DNA from: a virus | Length of the DNA stretch: 61,963 bases | IMG/VR virus record: IMGVR_UViG_3300018080_000189 | Span: 1-61,963 of that record | Reading direction: 5' to 3' (one strand) | Part shown: in pieces, positions 1 to 6,971 of the stretch | Numbering within the stretch: position 1 is the stretch's first letter | Layout of the letters: each line of letters starts with the position of its first letter | Notes under the pieces: model-generated | Database searches by the model: none | What the model was told of the DNA's origin: nothing | Seen by the model: the letters and a program-made list of their open reading frames with translations, nothing else | Made by a program: the position numbers and the translations under genes

Positions 1-479
1 CGATCCGCGCCTGTGACGTTAATTGACAGGACCCGTGAGGGGATACTATACATGTGTGGGGGCCTGCTCAGTGTATGGGGGATCACACAGTGGTGGGGGA
101 TGGTGTATAGATATCTGCACAGTGTATGATGATATGCACACTGAGTAGTGGCTCGTACATTGTATAGATATCTGCACAGTGTGTGGGATTATCTTACACT
201 ATGTGGTTTAGTTATATACTCTTTACAATGTGATAATAGTCTATATGTATATAATAGGATATACTATCATACCTGTCAATTCTTGTCAAAATTGAATGTA
301 AATTGTCACATACGAATAGTTAATAATATCAATCACTTATCCAATAGTGCGTGACAATTATTGGCATTGTTCAATATTTGCACTGGTGTAAGTGATTGAT
401 TTTATTGAATGGCGATAGTTGGCATGAGATATGCTGTTATATATTAGCATACGTCAACAATAAAACGGAGGGTAATACC
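1..479. repeat. Left-end non-coding region with iteron-like repeats
   Basis: No convincing gene is present here. A 22-base direct repeat occurs exactly at 104-125 and 161-182 (core TATAGATATCTGCACAGTG). Further copies of the core CAGTGTATG lie at 69-77 and 120-128. The 11-base string AGTGTATGGGG at 70-80 recurs at 5529-5539, and the reverse complement of CACAGTGTATGG lies at 5496-5507, so this end shares a motif family with the convergent region at 5.4 kb. Such repeats could bind a replication initiator or repressor; the function is inferred. A TATAAT at 250-255 could be a -10 element, but no well-spaced -35 is visible. Confidence 0.55.
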
Positions 480-599
480 ATGATAGCAGATATGATCATC
501 CAAATATACAGCGGGTTATATATTATTGGTTTCTTTTCGCTAGCACTCCCTATGGCGTTTATGCTTAGAAAAGCTATTATTAACTTCTTAGAACTATAA
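480..599 (+). CDS. Small membrane protein (39 aa)
   Basis: The ATG at 480 follows CGGAGGG with good spacing, which favours it over the upstream in-frame ATG at 396. The product is a single hydrophobic helix (about residues 5-27) ending in a short basic stretch, so it is probably an inner-membrane peptide. The family is not recognised. Its 3' half and the following leader are duplicated, in decayed form, at 819-890. Confidence 0.6.
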   Translation: MIADMIIQIYSGLYIIGFFSLALPMAFMLRKAIINFLEL

Positions 600-615
600 T
601 AGAGAGGGGTATACA

Positions 616-792
616 ATGAATATTGACAAATTGTATAGAAAATATATAAAAGCTGAAAAAACTTGCTGTAATATCAATAGTTATGAGAGATATACACATA
701 TAAAGAATATGTTTAAAGAAGAGCTATTAAAGTCAAAAGCTGTTGATTTAGTTGGTATACCCTTTGAAGTAATTAAAGAAGTTATTAATTAA
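616..792 (+). CDS. Hypothetical protein (58 aa)
   Basis: The ATG lies seven bases after GAGAGGGG. The product is Lys/Tyr-rich, with a Cys pair near residue 17. Its N-terminal half weakly resembles the protein at 906-1097 (L-Y-x-K-Y spacing, Cys pair, same leader sequence), so the pair 480/616 appears to be an older copy of the pair 819/906. Function unknown. Confidence 0.55.
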   Translation: MNIDKLYRKYIKAEKTCCNINSYERYTHIKNMFKEELLKSKAVDLVGIPFEVIKEVIN

Positions 793-818
793 CTTATTTG
801 AATAAGGGGTATTGTATC

Positions 819-890
819 ATGTTTATTGGTTTCTTTTCGCTAGCACTCTTATGCTTAGAAAGGCGGTCATCAATTTCTTAGAACTATAAT
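819..890 (+). pseudogene. Decayed duplicate of the 480-599 membrane peptide
   Basis: A block of 24 identical bases (ATTGGTTTCTTTTCGCTAGC plus CACTC) is shared with the upstream gene. After it, this copy lacks 10 bases and then realigns through the end of that gene and the next leader. The 10-base loss shifts the frame, so reading from the ATG at 819 gives only 20 codons. This is a partial tandem duplication that has lost coding capacity, unless the 20-residue peptide itself is made. Confidence 0.55.
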
Positions 891-905
891 AGGAAGGGGT
901 ATACA

Positions 906-1097
906 ATGAATAAAAAATACAGGTTCGATAATTGCTACGAACTAGTATACAAGTATAGCGAAGCTAATAAATGTTATTACTGCATTGGATCGTATTATAT
1001 GTATGATATAACTAAAGACATGGGCTATAAACGAGCTGTACGTAGAGTAAATGAGTATAGCACACTGCATGAGGGGAGTATATACAATGGAATATAA
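906..1097 (+). CDS. Hypothetical protein (63 aa)
   Basis: Preceded by GGAAGGGG with suitable spacing. Rich in Tyr and Lys, with a C-Y-Y-C element near residue 23. It overlaps the next gene by 11 bases, as expected for translationally coupled phage early genes. Weakly similar to the 616-792 product. Function unknown. Confidence 0.6.
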   Translation: MNKKYRFDNCYELVYKYSEANKCYYCIGSYYMYDITKDMGYKRAVRRVNEYSTLHEGSIYNGI

Positions 1098-1317
1098 GAA
1101 AATAATAAACCTAGCCCAACAAGAAAAGCTATATGACTTAGTAGTATATACTTATATAGATATATTAGAGTGTGACACGCTGACTAGCGCAACAATACGT
1201 AATAGAGTAGTAGGTATGGTGGACGGTTTATTTTATACGAATTTAATTGATAGTAATACGCGGGGGCTTATACTTAGTGAAGCTCTGAAACGATTAGAAA
1301 ATAAGGAGGGGTTTTAA
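1087..1317 (+). CDS. Hypothetical helical protein (76 aa)
   Basis: I start at 1087 because GAGGGG sits just upstream; the in-frame ATG at 1051 has no ribosome site. The product is predicted mostly helical, soluble and acidic. No family is recognised. It ends two bases before the next ATG and supplies that gene's AAGGAGGGG site from within its own last codons. Confidence 0.6.
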   Translation: MEYKKIINLAQQEKLYDLVVYTYIDILECDTLTSATIRNRVVGMVDGLFYTNLIDSNTRGLILSEALKRLENKEGF

Positions 1318-1319
1318 TC

Positions 1320-1712
1320 ATGTATGAATTAGCATATAAAATAACATACAAACATGAATCATTGTCAGCTGTAAATAAGTATAGCTTAAACTATTCTATC
1401 AATATACAGACCGATAAAATACCTAAAACACTAGGTATATTTTGCTTCGATACTATCTATAATGTAATACTATTTTTAGGCAAGTGTGGTATAGATAACA
1501 ATTATAACGTATATGAAGTAAAGGGTATTGATAGGCAATATATACAAGAAAGTCTTAGAATAGTGAGCGTTACATCGGAGCAAGTAATTGATAGGTATTA
1601 TCACGGCGATAAACAAGGCGATATTAAATTACCAATCGGCACAATATTATATAATTCAATTATACCCATAAGACTAGTAAATAAATGGGTATACACTAAA
1701 GGAGGGTTTTAA
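1320..1712 (+). CDS. Hypothetical protein (130 aa)
   Basis: Strong AAGGAGGGG site overlapping the previous gene's end. The soluble product is rich in Tyr, Ile and Asn, consistent with the AT-rich codon use of this operon. No motif recognised. Three bases separate it from the next start. Confidence 0.65.
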   Translation: MYELAYKITYKHESLSAVNKYSLNYSINIQTDKIPKTLGIFCFDTIYNVILFLGKCGIDNNYNVYEVKGIDRQYIQESLRIVSVTSEQVIDRYYHGDKQGDIKLPIGTILYNSIIPIRLVNKWVYTKGGF

Positions 1713-1714
1713 TT

Positions 1715-1882
1715 ATGTTTACAAAATGGGTAAAAATAAAAGTATACGGCATTACAGGCAAATCATTCATCATGTATGATGAATTATCTCAATATGATGG
1801 TTGGTTTGATTATTGTTGTTTTGAATTGTCCAATGGTCACATTGGCGGTTTTTCAGTAACCATTACAGAGGAGGGACGATAA
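1715..1882 (+). CDS. Hypothetical protein (55 aa)
   Basis: ATG 1715 follows AAAGGAGGG. The product begins with alternating basic and hydrophobic residues, probably a small beta-rich fold, with a Cys pair near residue 34. Its stop is directly abutted by the next ATG, and GAGGAGGG inside its last codons serves as that gene's ribosome site. Function unknown. Confidence 0.55.
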   Translation: MFTKWVKIKVYGITGKSFIMYDELSQYDGWFDYCCFELSNGHIGGFSVTITEEGR

Positions 1883-1960
1883 ATGACTATACACATAGTA
1901 CTATCACTAACTTATCTAATTGGTTTATTTATTCTCGGCATTATTAGACGGAGGTACTAA
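1883..1960 (+). CDS. Tiny membrane peptide (25 aa)
   Basis: Begins immediately after the preceding stop, with GGAGGG seven bases upstream. Residues 3-21 form one hydrophobic helix, followed by an Arg-Arg-Arg tail, the classic layout of a single-pass inner-membrane peptide. Two further peptides of this type (2227, 2537) lie just downstream. Function unknown. Confidence 0.5.
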   Translation: MTIHIVLSLTYLIGLFILGIIRRRY

Positions 1961-1963
1961 ACT

Positions 1964-2212
1964 ATGACTAAATATATTGATATAATATTCTTGCAATATT
2001 ATGACGATTCTACACCATTTGACTTGCTCAAGACCAAAAGCGAATCGGCCGCGCTACAATACCTTACTCAATGGGATTACGGCGAAGGCGCCGAGATAAG
2101 AAACGAACCCCCGGCGGGTAAGTCTGATACGGTATATAAGGAAGGTGACTATATTATGAACTATAACTTGTCTCTAGGATATATTGGTCTAGTGCGAGTT
2201 ATACACGAATAG
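1964..2212 (+). CDS. Hypothetical protein (82 aa)
   Basis: ATG preceded by CGGAGG inside the previous gene's end. Soluble, with an acidic centre containing a Gly-Glu-Gly-Ala-Glu stretch near residue 48. No known domain. Member of the early plus-strand operon. Confidence 0.6.
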   Translation: MTKYIDIIFLQYYDDSTPFDLLKTKSESAALQYLTQWDYGEGAEIRNEPPAGKSDTVYKEGDYIMNYNLSLGYIGLVRVIHE

Positions 2213-2226
2213 AAAGGGGGTAACCA

Positions 2227-2343
2227 ATGGCATACTATAATATCAGTTTAGCACTAGTTGGATTGAAAGTCTTATGTATAGTGTATGGTGTATTATCAAC
2301 TATCAGTATTATTATGCTGTATTACTTTAATAGAAAGGGGTAA
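2227..2343 (+). CDS. Small membrane peptide (38 aa)
   Basis: The leader AAAGGGGGTAACCA precedes the ATG. The product is one hydrophobic segment (about residues 7-33), ending Asn-Arg-Lys-Gly. The AAAGGGGTAA near its end is a leader shared in near-identical form by several genes of this operon. Function unknown. Confidence 0.5.
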   Translation: MAYYNISLALVGLKVLCIVYGVLSTISIIMLYYFNRKG

Positions 2344-2350
2344 ATAAATC

Positions 2351-2521
2351 ATGTATACAGATATTGAAATTAGACAGCTTATAAATAAAGGCCACGTATT
2401 GACTAGTATTGAGCGGTTTCTCAATGGATACCTAGCTATACAACATAGGCATACTATTAATTATTACGCGAAAAAATCAGATGGGTTATGGTATAATTAC
2501 AATTGTAGAACTATCTACTAG
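2351..2521 (+). CDS. Hypothetical protein (56 aa)
   Basis: Starts eight bases after the previous stop, with AAAGGGGTAA upstream. Basic and Tyr-rich, with two His in the middle. No family recognised. Its length and coupling to the flanking membrane peptides suggest a host-takeover accessory gene, which is inference only. Confidence 0.5.
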   Translation: MYTDIEIRQLINKGHVLTSIERFLNGYLAIQHRHTINYYAKKSDGLWYNYNCRTIY

Positions 2522-2536
2522 AAAGGGGTAACCACT

Positions 2537-2611
2537 ATGCTTATGTTACATGGGTTATTAGCGATTGGTATTATTAGTATTATTACCGGGATAGTTTTAT
2601 TAACATTATAA
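2537..2611 (+). CDS. Tiny membrane peptide (24 aa)
   Basis: Starts after GAAAGGGGTAACC. The whole peptide is hydrophobic (Leu, Ile, Val, Gly), so it is essentially a transmembrane helix. Third such peptide in about 700 bases. Function unknown. Confidence 0.45.
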   Translation: MLMLHGLLAIGIISIITGIVLLTL

Positions 2612-2627
2612 TAAAAAGGTGTAACCA

Positions 2628-3146
2628 ATGATTAAAAACTATCGTTTTGATGAAAAATTTTTCCCTATTCCAAAACAACCATATAGTACGATACGATATA
2701 TGTTTGTATTAACCGATTTATTGCATTCACGCAAGATATTATATACCCGTGGTGCTATAGATAATAATTATATTATGCCCGTAGTATTTGATAACTATAA
2801 TAACATGAAGTTATATTATGATTATTTGAATATCAATAATGAATTGACTATACATGACACACTAGTGTATGGCGTACCAAACCAATACCCGGATAACACC
2901 GATTTTGATTATATTCTATACGCGTTTCATAATGGTTCATGGTGGATGTTTAACGCAGAGTTAATAGATTCGGTATTATTCAGAATACCCGACCGCAAAC
3001 GGTCCAAAGTAAGGTATTTTTTCAATAAATTGGGTAGGGTTCATACATTGGTATTATATTATAATAATCAGATTATAGCAGTTATCGCCGGGTTATTAAC
3101 CGAGTCTGATTATATACCGGATTATCTAAAAAACAGAGGGGAATAA
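2628..3146 (+). CDS. Hypothetical protein (172 aa)
   Basis: ATG after AAAAAGGTGTAACCA. The soluble product has many aromatic residues; the central part (W-W-M near residue 105) looks like a mixed alpha/beta fold. No catalytic motif found. One of the larger products of the AT-rich operon. Confidence 0.65.
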   Translation: MIKNYRFDEKFFPIPKQPYSTIRYMFVLTDLLHSRKILYTRGAIDNNYIMPVVFDNYNNMKLYYDYLNINNELTIHDTLVYGVPNQYPDNTDFDYILYAFHNGSWWMFNAELIDSVLFRIPDRKRSKVRYFFNKLGRVHTLVLYYNNQIIAVIAGLLTESDYIPDYLKNRGE

Positions 3147-3152
3147 ATTATC

Positions 3153-3434
3153 ATGATAGGCAAGAACAATACCGTAATAATAAAAGAAGATGGTTATTTA
3201 AAAGTTATATTACACTCCACCACCATATATAAAGAGCGTGACAACGTATTAATACTCAATAATGGTGGTTGGGTAACCCTAACCACTACACGACGTATGA
3301 ATCAAGTATTGAACGACTTTGGACATAGTAATTTGAGAGTATTTAGGCGTAATGGTGATATGTATTTAGAAGATAGTAATAGCGGTATAGTGAGTGAATT
3401 TAGTAGTAGTGGTAAATTAGAAATAGCATTGTAA
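3153..3434 (+). CDS. Hypothetical protein (93 aa)
   Basis: Preceded by GAGGGGAA overlapping the upstream stop. Alternating hydrophobic and polar residues suggest a small beta-sheet protein. An antisense frame at 3302-3544 is a shadow. Function unknown. Confidence 0.6.
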   Translation: MIGKNNTVIIKEDGYLKVILHSTTIYKERDNVLILNNGGWVTLTTTRRMNQVLNDFGHSNLRVFRRNGDMYLEDSNSGIVSEFSSSGKLEIAL

Positions 3435-3467
3435 CCATAATATAACAATAGAAAGGTATATAAAACA

Positions 3468-4133
3468 ATGAATGCAATAAAAAAAGAACTAGACGAGCAA
3501 GAATTTTTAGACGTGCTTAATGATACGTATGAAGATGTAACCATTTGCGGTCTTGAAATGAGTCAAGGCGATATATTAAAAGAATGTGATCCAATCGCTT
3601 TTCAATGTGCTAAAAATGATTATGAGAGCGAGTCTGATAGCGTACCGTGGGAGTGTGGCGTATGCGGTACAGAGCACGATACAGAAGAAGGCGCCGAAAA
3701 CTGTTGTAAGGTATCTCATTTACTAAATTTACTAGAGAGTGCCGGTTTCATTGGCATCGATGCAAGCATAACTGAATCACTACTCACGTATGCATTAGTC
3801 TATCGAGAATTAGACGGTCTTACTCTGTTATGTGCAAATCCAAAGTGTAAAGATGAAATAGAAGACATAGACGATATATTGTTTCAATTTGAAGTTATTA
3901 GTAAAGACGATATTCAAAACGCGATATATGAGCAATCAGAGGGATTTTTTGATTTTATCGGCACAACTAGAGCGGAATATACACTAGACTCTATACCCTT
4001 AGTTATAGCATTGTCCGATATATTACAGTATTGCTCTGGTTGGTTGATAGAATCTCTAGAATATCCGTTAAATATCGATGACGTTATTCAATCATTAAAA
4101 GCCGGAGATCCAACCAATGAGAATACTAAGTAA
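3468..4133 (+). CDS. Acidic zinc-knuckle protein (221 aa)
   Basis: ATG after GAAAGG. Strongly acidic. A treble of Cys/His resembling a zinc ribbon lies at about residues 64-82 (C-G-V-C-G, H, then C-C), and a second Cys pair (C-A-N-P-K-C) near residue 124. The rest is helical. Such acidic phage early proteins often bind host factors, but no partner can be named. The 3' end overlaps the next gene by 17 bases. Confidence 0.65.
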   Translation: MNAIKKELDEQEFLDVLNDTYEDVTICGLEMSQGDILKECDPIAFQCAKNDYESESDSVPWECGVCGTEHDTEEGAENCCKVSHLLNLLESAGFIGIDASITESLLTYALVYRELDGLTLLCANPKCKDEIEDIDDILFQFEVISKDDIQNAIYEQSEGFFDFIGTTRAEYTLDSIPLVIALSDILQYCSGWLIESLEYPLNIDDVIQSLKAGDPTNENTK

Positions 4134-4341
4134 CCAAGATCTTATCCGAAAAGCCGAGATAGCAGAGCATTTTGGCGATTGGATAGAAGCGCTTTTCTAC
4201 TACTATGAGCTGATAAACAATACTAATAATCAAGCTCTTATACGCGCTTGCATAGAAGATATACAAGCTATACAATTAATAGTCAAGGCAATAGAAGCCG
4301 GTGACAAAATAAGAGCTAAACAAACTAATAAAGAGGAATAA
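4117..4341 (+). CDS. Hypothetical helical protein (74 aa)
   Basis: Begins within the previous gene, after CCGGAG. Almost entirely helical; residues 8-35 (A-E-x-A-E-H-F-G-D-W-x-E-A) are reminiscent of a single tetratricopeptide-like repeat. Basic C-terminus. Function unknown. Confidence 0.6.
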   Translation: MRILSNQDLIRKAEIAEHFGDWIEALFYYYELINNTNNQALIRACIEDIQAIQLIVKAIEAGDKIRAKQTNKEE

Positions 4342-4347
4342 CAAACC

Positions 4348-4596
4348 ATGTATAAAGATATGAAATTAATACCGTTAACCCTAGAGCGCGCAAAAATATT
4401 ACGTCCAGGCGATATGGTCTATCAAAAATGCCAATATAACGCGGACGGTACTAACAGACGTTGGAAAGTCAACGGCAAAGTAAAGACATGGAAACGCGAT
4501 AGTACAAGGATTCGCGTACCCGTCAAGCACGGTCTATATAGCTATGATTATATAGACGAAAGCGTATTAGATAAATGTTTAGTAGAGGAGAGATAA
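4348..4596 (+). CDS. Small basic SH3-like protein (82 aa)
   Basis: Starts after AAAGAGGAATAAC. Phrases such as R-P-G-D-M-V-Y and K-V-N-G-K-V-K-T-W suggest a small beta-barrel; basic overall, so nucleic-acid binding is possible. No family confidently recognised. Confidence 0.6.
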   Translation: MYKDMKLIPLTLERAKILRPGDMVYQKCQYNADGTNRRWKVNGKVKTWKRDSTRIRVPVKHGLYSYDYIDESVLDKCLVEER

Positions 4597-4600
4597 TACA

Positions 4601-4810
4601 ATGATAATAGATAAAAATGCCCGTCTATGCTCTAAACAAGTTCAGCGCCATATCACAAGCGCGCTTGACATAATTGATAGTGTGTCGCTCCGAGTAGCTA
4701 TAGACCATAACCCGATTGAACAAATTAGAATAGAGCGTGCAATCCACCATTTAAAACAAGTCGTGACTAACAAACGAACTTGTCAACTATATAACGGCGA
4801 TGTAATATAG
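4601..4810 (+). CDS. Hypothetical helical protein (69 aa)
   Basis: ATG after GAGGAGAG. Short, basic and helical. Last small gene before a strong terminator, so it marks the 3' end of this transcription unit. Function unknown. Confidence 0.6.
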   Translation: MIIDKNARLCSKQVQRHITSALDIIDSVSLRVAIDHNPIEQIRIERAIHHLKQVVTNKRTCQLYNGDVI

Positions 4811-4823
4811 TCTCTCACGTATC

Positions 4824-4867
4824 GAAAAGCGTATCATACATCTAATATGGTACGCTTTTCTGTTTTT
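4824..4867 (+). terminator. Rho-independent terminator
   Basis: Arms at 4824-4838 and 4846-4860 pair over about 15 positions (outer ten GAAAAGCGTA with TACGCTTTTC) around a 7-base loop, followed by TGTTTTTT. It closes the left early operon and separates it from the sigma-like gene at 4907. Confidence 0.85.
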
Positions 4868-4906
4868 TATAGTCATATTTTCTCATTTTAGTTAGCTATA
4901 TACTAT

Positions 4907-5275
4907 ATGAGATCTATTCTACCATACCTTAACGACTTAGAGTCTATACCAAGAATGCCACAAAAAGAGCTACTACACACTATAGAACTATACAGATTGA
5001 CGCGCTCTGAATCGGCGCGTAATGTCATTATAGAGCAATACCTGCCATTAATCCCTCAATTACTATTAAGGTATAAAGGTCAAGGTATACCCCTACCTGA
5101 TCTCTTACAAGAAGCCAATACCAGACTTATAGAGATAGTATCCGATTTGTCCCCCCAAATTGACGATTTAAGAGCATATATAATTAAGTCGATTAACAAC
5201 AGGATACTAAACGTACTACGCGCTCAAGGCAATTACACTAAACTTCTTAGTAATATCAAGAACTTATCTCTTTAA
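4907..5275 (+). CDS. Sigma-70 region-2-like protein (122 aa)
   Basis: Residues 40-107 match sigma-70 regions 1.2-2: a helix with Y-L-P-L-I then R-Y-K-G-Q-G-I-P-L-P-D-L-L-Q-E-A, the counterpart of the core-binding region 2.1-2.2, and an I-N-N-R-I helix at 2.4. The protein ends there, so there is no region 4 for -35 recognition. It may be a minimal promoter-recruitment factor, a decoy for host polymerase, or half of a split sigma. It is transcribed separately after a terminator. No clear Shine-Dalgarno precedes the ATG. It is one of three sigma-like proteins in the window, the others being at 11176 and 22121. Confidence 0.65.
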   Translation: MRSILPYLNDLESIPRMPQKELLHTIELYRLTRSESARNVIIEQYLPLIPQLLLRYKGQGIPLPDLLQEANTRLIEIVSDLSPQIDDLRAYIIKSINNRILNVLRAQGNYTKLLSNIKNLSL

Positions 5276-5328
5276 GAGCGCTAAAATAGAATACTACCCG
5301 CCATATTTACCGATAAGGATAATAAGAC

Positions 5329-5404
5329 CGATTTAAGCGATATGAGCACGTCTCACAATATCAGCTGGTAGAGAGTACTAGACGTGCTCATATCGCTTAA
5401 ATCG
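5329..5404. terminator. Perfect 25-bp inverted repeat between convergent operons
   Basis: Arms 5329-5353 and 5380-5404 are exact reverse complements (core TTTAAGCGATATGAGCACG), with a 26-base loop. It lies 54 bases after the sigma-like gene and before the convergent minus-strand genes. It could form a long hairpin in either transcript and act as a bidirectional terminator or RNase III site. There is no U-run, and the stem is longer than a standard terminator, so a protein-binding or recombination site is also possible. Confidence 0.6.
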
Positions 5405-5419
5405 TCACTGTATAGAATA

Positions 5420-5726
5420 CCTCACATTGAGCAGTCTACCATACGTATAGACTCCTGCTCAATGAGAATTTTGACTATTCCGTACTGTGGGGATTCCATA
5501 CACTGTGGGCAATCTGCACACTCTAGTAAGTGTATGGGGTCTCACACACTAATGTGCAGATGGTCACACGCCAAAAAACACGCCCCTAGTGACTCTCGGA
5601 AAATTTCGGAAATTCCGTATAGGTGTCTTGGGCCTTGGAACCGTGGGCCGCCTATGACCAGGTGGGTAGTGGGAGGGGTCAAATTGAGCACCCTCCCCTA
5701 GAAATATGGGTGGTTTGAGAAATCGA
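5420..5726. repeat. Convergent non-coding region with repeats
   Basis: No gene is supported between 5276 and 5726. An imperfect hairpin (5425-5437 with 5449-5464) follows the long inverted repeat. The motifs CCATACACTGTG (5496-5507) and AGTGTATGGGG (5529-5539) match copies in the left end at 69-128. Together they bracket the left operon and may be binding sites of one regulator or initiator. The open frame at 5384-5701 lacks a ribosome site and starts inside the hairpin, so I do not call it. Confidence 0.5.
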
Positions 5727-5918
5727 CTATTCGGCAGGCTTGTAATGCTGACATTTGATCTTATCGCTTGGTATTTCGCCCCACCATTGGCAATTTACCC
5801 AGCCGTCAGTGTGTGTAACTGTCCTACTGCTACACGTAGAGCAATTCTCGCCCCAATCCCCAGATAGCTTAGCTACTTTAGACTCCAATACATCGAGCCT
5901 CTTTAGTATATCGTCCAT
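5727..5918 (-). CDS. Small coiled-coil/zinc protein (63 aa)
   Basis: An N-terminal heptad-like helix (residues 4-20) is followed by four Cys in a C-S-T-C ... C ... C arrangement (residues 26-56) with two Trp, consistent with a zinc-binding knuckle. AGGAGC lies upstream. Last gene of the 52-kb minus-strand block. Function unknown; one of many Cys-rich mini-proteins here. Confidence 0.65.
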   Translation of the reverse strand: MDDILKRLDVLESKVAKLSGDWGENCSTCSSRTVTHTDGWVNCQWWGEIPSDKIKCQHYKPAE

Positions 5919-5920
5919 GG

Positions 5921-6280
5921 TTATGCTCCTTGTTCTGGTGTGTACTTGATATACGCATCCCGGTCATCCTCTTTCGTACTTGCTTCCCAGACATCGTGGA
6001 TCACATCGGCACTCACACCTTTCGCTAACAACCTCTGAGCGGCTTTCTTTTTATCAAATTTCTTTGATTTCCCAGCGGATACGTACACTACTGATCCGTA
6101 GCCTTTCTCGGATGTAAAGTTTTTGAACTCCTCGTTCATTTTATCCAGCAGTATTGGTTTGGCTTCCGATTTTAGTTTATCGGCTTCGAGTTCGAGTGTT
6201 TTAGCGAGAGATAGTTTGCCCACCGCCTCCTCGATTTCACTCATTATTTTGATTGCTATTCCTGGTACGCCTCCGGCCAT
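5921..6280 (-). CDS. Hypothetical protein (119 aa)
   Basis: AGGAGG precedes the ATG. A helical, Lys/Glu-rich N-terminus (10-60) is followed by a basic segment (about 67-82) and an acidic C-terminus. The layout resembles small phage accessory proteins encoded near DNA polymerases, but I cannot assign a family. It sits two bases before the downstream gene. Confidence 0.65.
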   Translation of the reverse strand: MAGGVPGIAIKIMSEIEEAVGKLSLAKTLELEADKLKSEAKPILLDKMNEEFKNFTSEKGYGSVVYVSAGKSKKFDKKKAAQRLLAKGVSADVIHDVWEASTKEDDRDAYIKYTPEQGA

Positions 6281-6282
6281 GG

Positions 6283-6465
6283 TTATTGATCCTCCTTTGT
6301 TTTGTTTGTATTAGGGCAATCCTCCAATGGACAATCCTCTTCATCACAATGCCTATCTAGTAGTCGGCAGATATTCCGAGGAGGGCTAGTGAATGCTTTC
6401 ACAAACCCGTCTTCGAGATGAGGACAGTCGTAGGGGTTGTCGATCACTACTATTTTAGGTTTCAT
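6283..6465 (-). CDS. Cys-rich mini-protein (60 aa)
   Basis: Five Cys at residues 14-50 (D-C-P-H, N-I-C, H-C, D-C-P, D-C-P) suggest metal binding or a disulfide cluster. Overall acidic. It ends two bases before the next gene. No family recognised. Confidence 0.55.
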   Translation of the reverse strand: MKPKIVVIDNPYDCPHLEDGFVKAFTSPPRNICRLLDRHCDEEDCPLEDCPNTNKTKEDQ

Positions 6466-6468
6466 TAA

Positions 6469-6732
6469 CTAATACCCTCCAGGTATTTTGAATTCCGCGT
6501 TCATTACTACAAACCCACACTCCTCTTTGTAGTCTATAGCCGCCTTTACATTATAGAACCTCATATCGCTCAACTCTCCGTTAACTAGGTTGAACCACGA
6601 GTACAATAGTGGTTTGTTTTCTACATACGGGTGTGCTGGGACTAATATCCCTACTTGGTGATCTGATTCCCGTTTTGCTACTAGTGGTTTGTCATAATCC
6701 AGTTGTTTTCCTTTTTTGTTATACCATTTCAT
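6469..6732 (-). CDS. Tandem paralogue of 6732-6971 (87 aa)
   Basis: Starts M-K-W-Y-N-K-K and shares the pattern K-Q-L-x-Y-D-K-P-x-V-A with the upstream gene. The first roughly 43 coding bases are nearly identical between the two, pointing to recent tandem duplication followed by divergence. Predicted small beta-rich soluble protein. It abuts its paralogue with one base of overlap. Function unknown. Confidence 0.65.
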   Translation of the reverse strand: MKWYNKKGKQLDYDKPLVAKRESDHQVGILVPAHPYVENKPLLYSWFNLVNGELSDMRFYNVKAAIDYKEECGFVVMNAEFKIPGGY

Positions 6733-6971
6733 TACTCTACCCCCTCCGGTAATACTAGGTCTGCGTTCACTATATTATAAGAATTTAAATACACGATTGC
6801 ATCCAACACAGTATCGAACACTTTAAATATTGTGTATCTACCTTCTGTAAGATTATACCATTGAAATTTCGTATCAGTCCAAGGTAGTAGTATTTGCATT
6901 GAGGTAGTGTTTAACGCCACTATTGGTTTGTCATAATTCAGTTGTTTTTCTTTTTTGTTATACCATTTCAT
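6732..6971 (-). CDS. Tandem paralogue of 6469-6732 (79 aa)
   Basis: Same start (M-K-W-Y-N-K-K) and same core as the downstream copy, with a shorter middle. It overlaps the polymerase stop by one base, so it is translationally coupled to the replication operon. Function unknown. Confidence 0.65.
   Translation of the reverse strand: MKWYNKKEKQLNYDKPIVALNTTSMQILLPWTDTKFQWYNLTEGRYTIFKVFDTVLDAIVYLNSYNIVNADLVLPEGVE

Noticed and set aside
148-354. 68-codon plus-strand frame in the left end
   Set aside because: Starts at a non-ATG codon, has no ribosome site and crosses the 22-base repeats.
5384-5701. 105-codon plus-strand frame
   Set aside because: Begins inside the long inverted repeat, has no ribosome site, and composition is non-coding.
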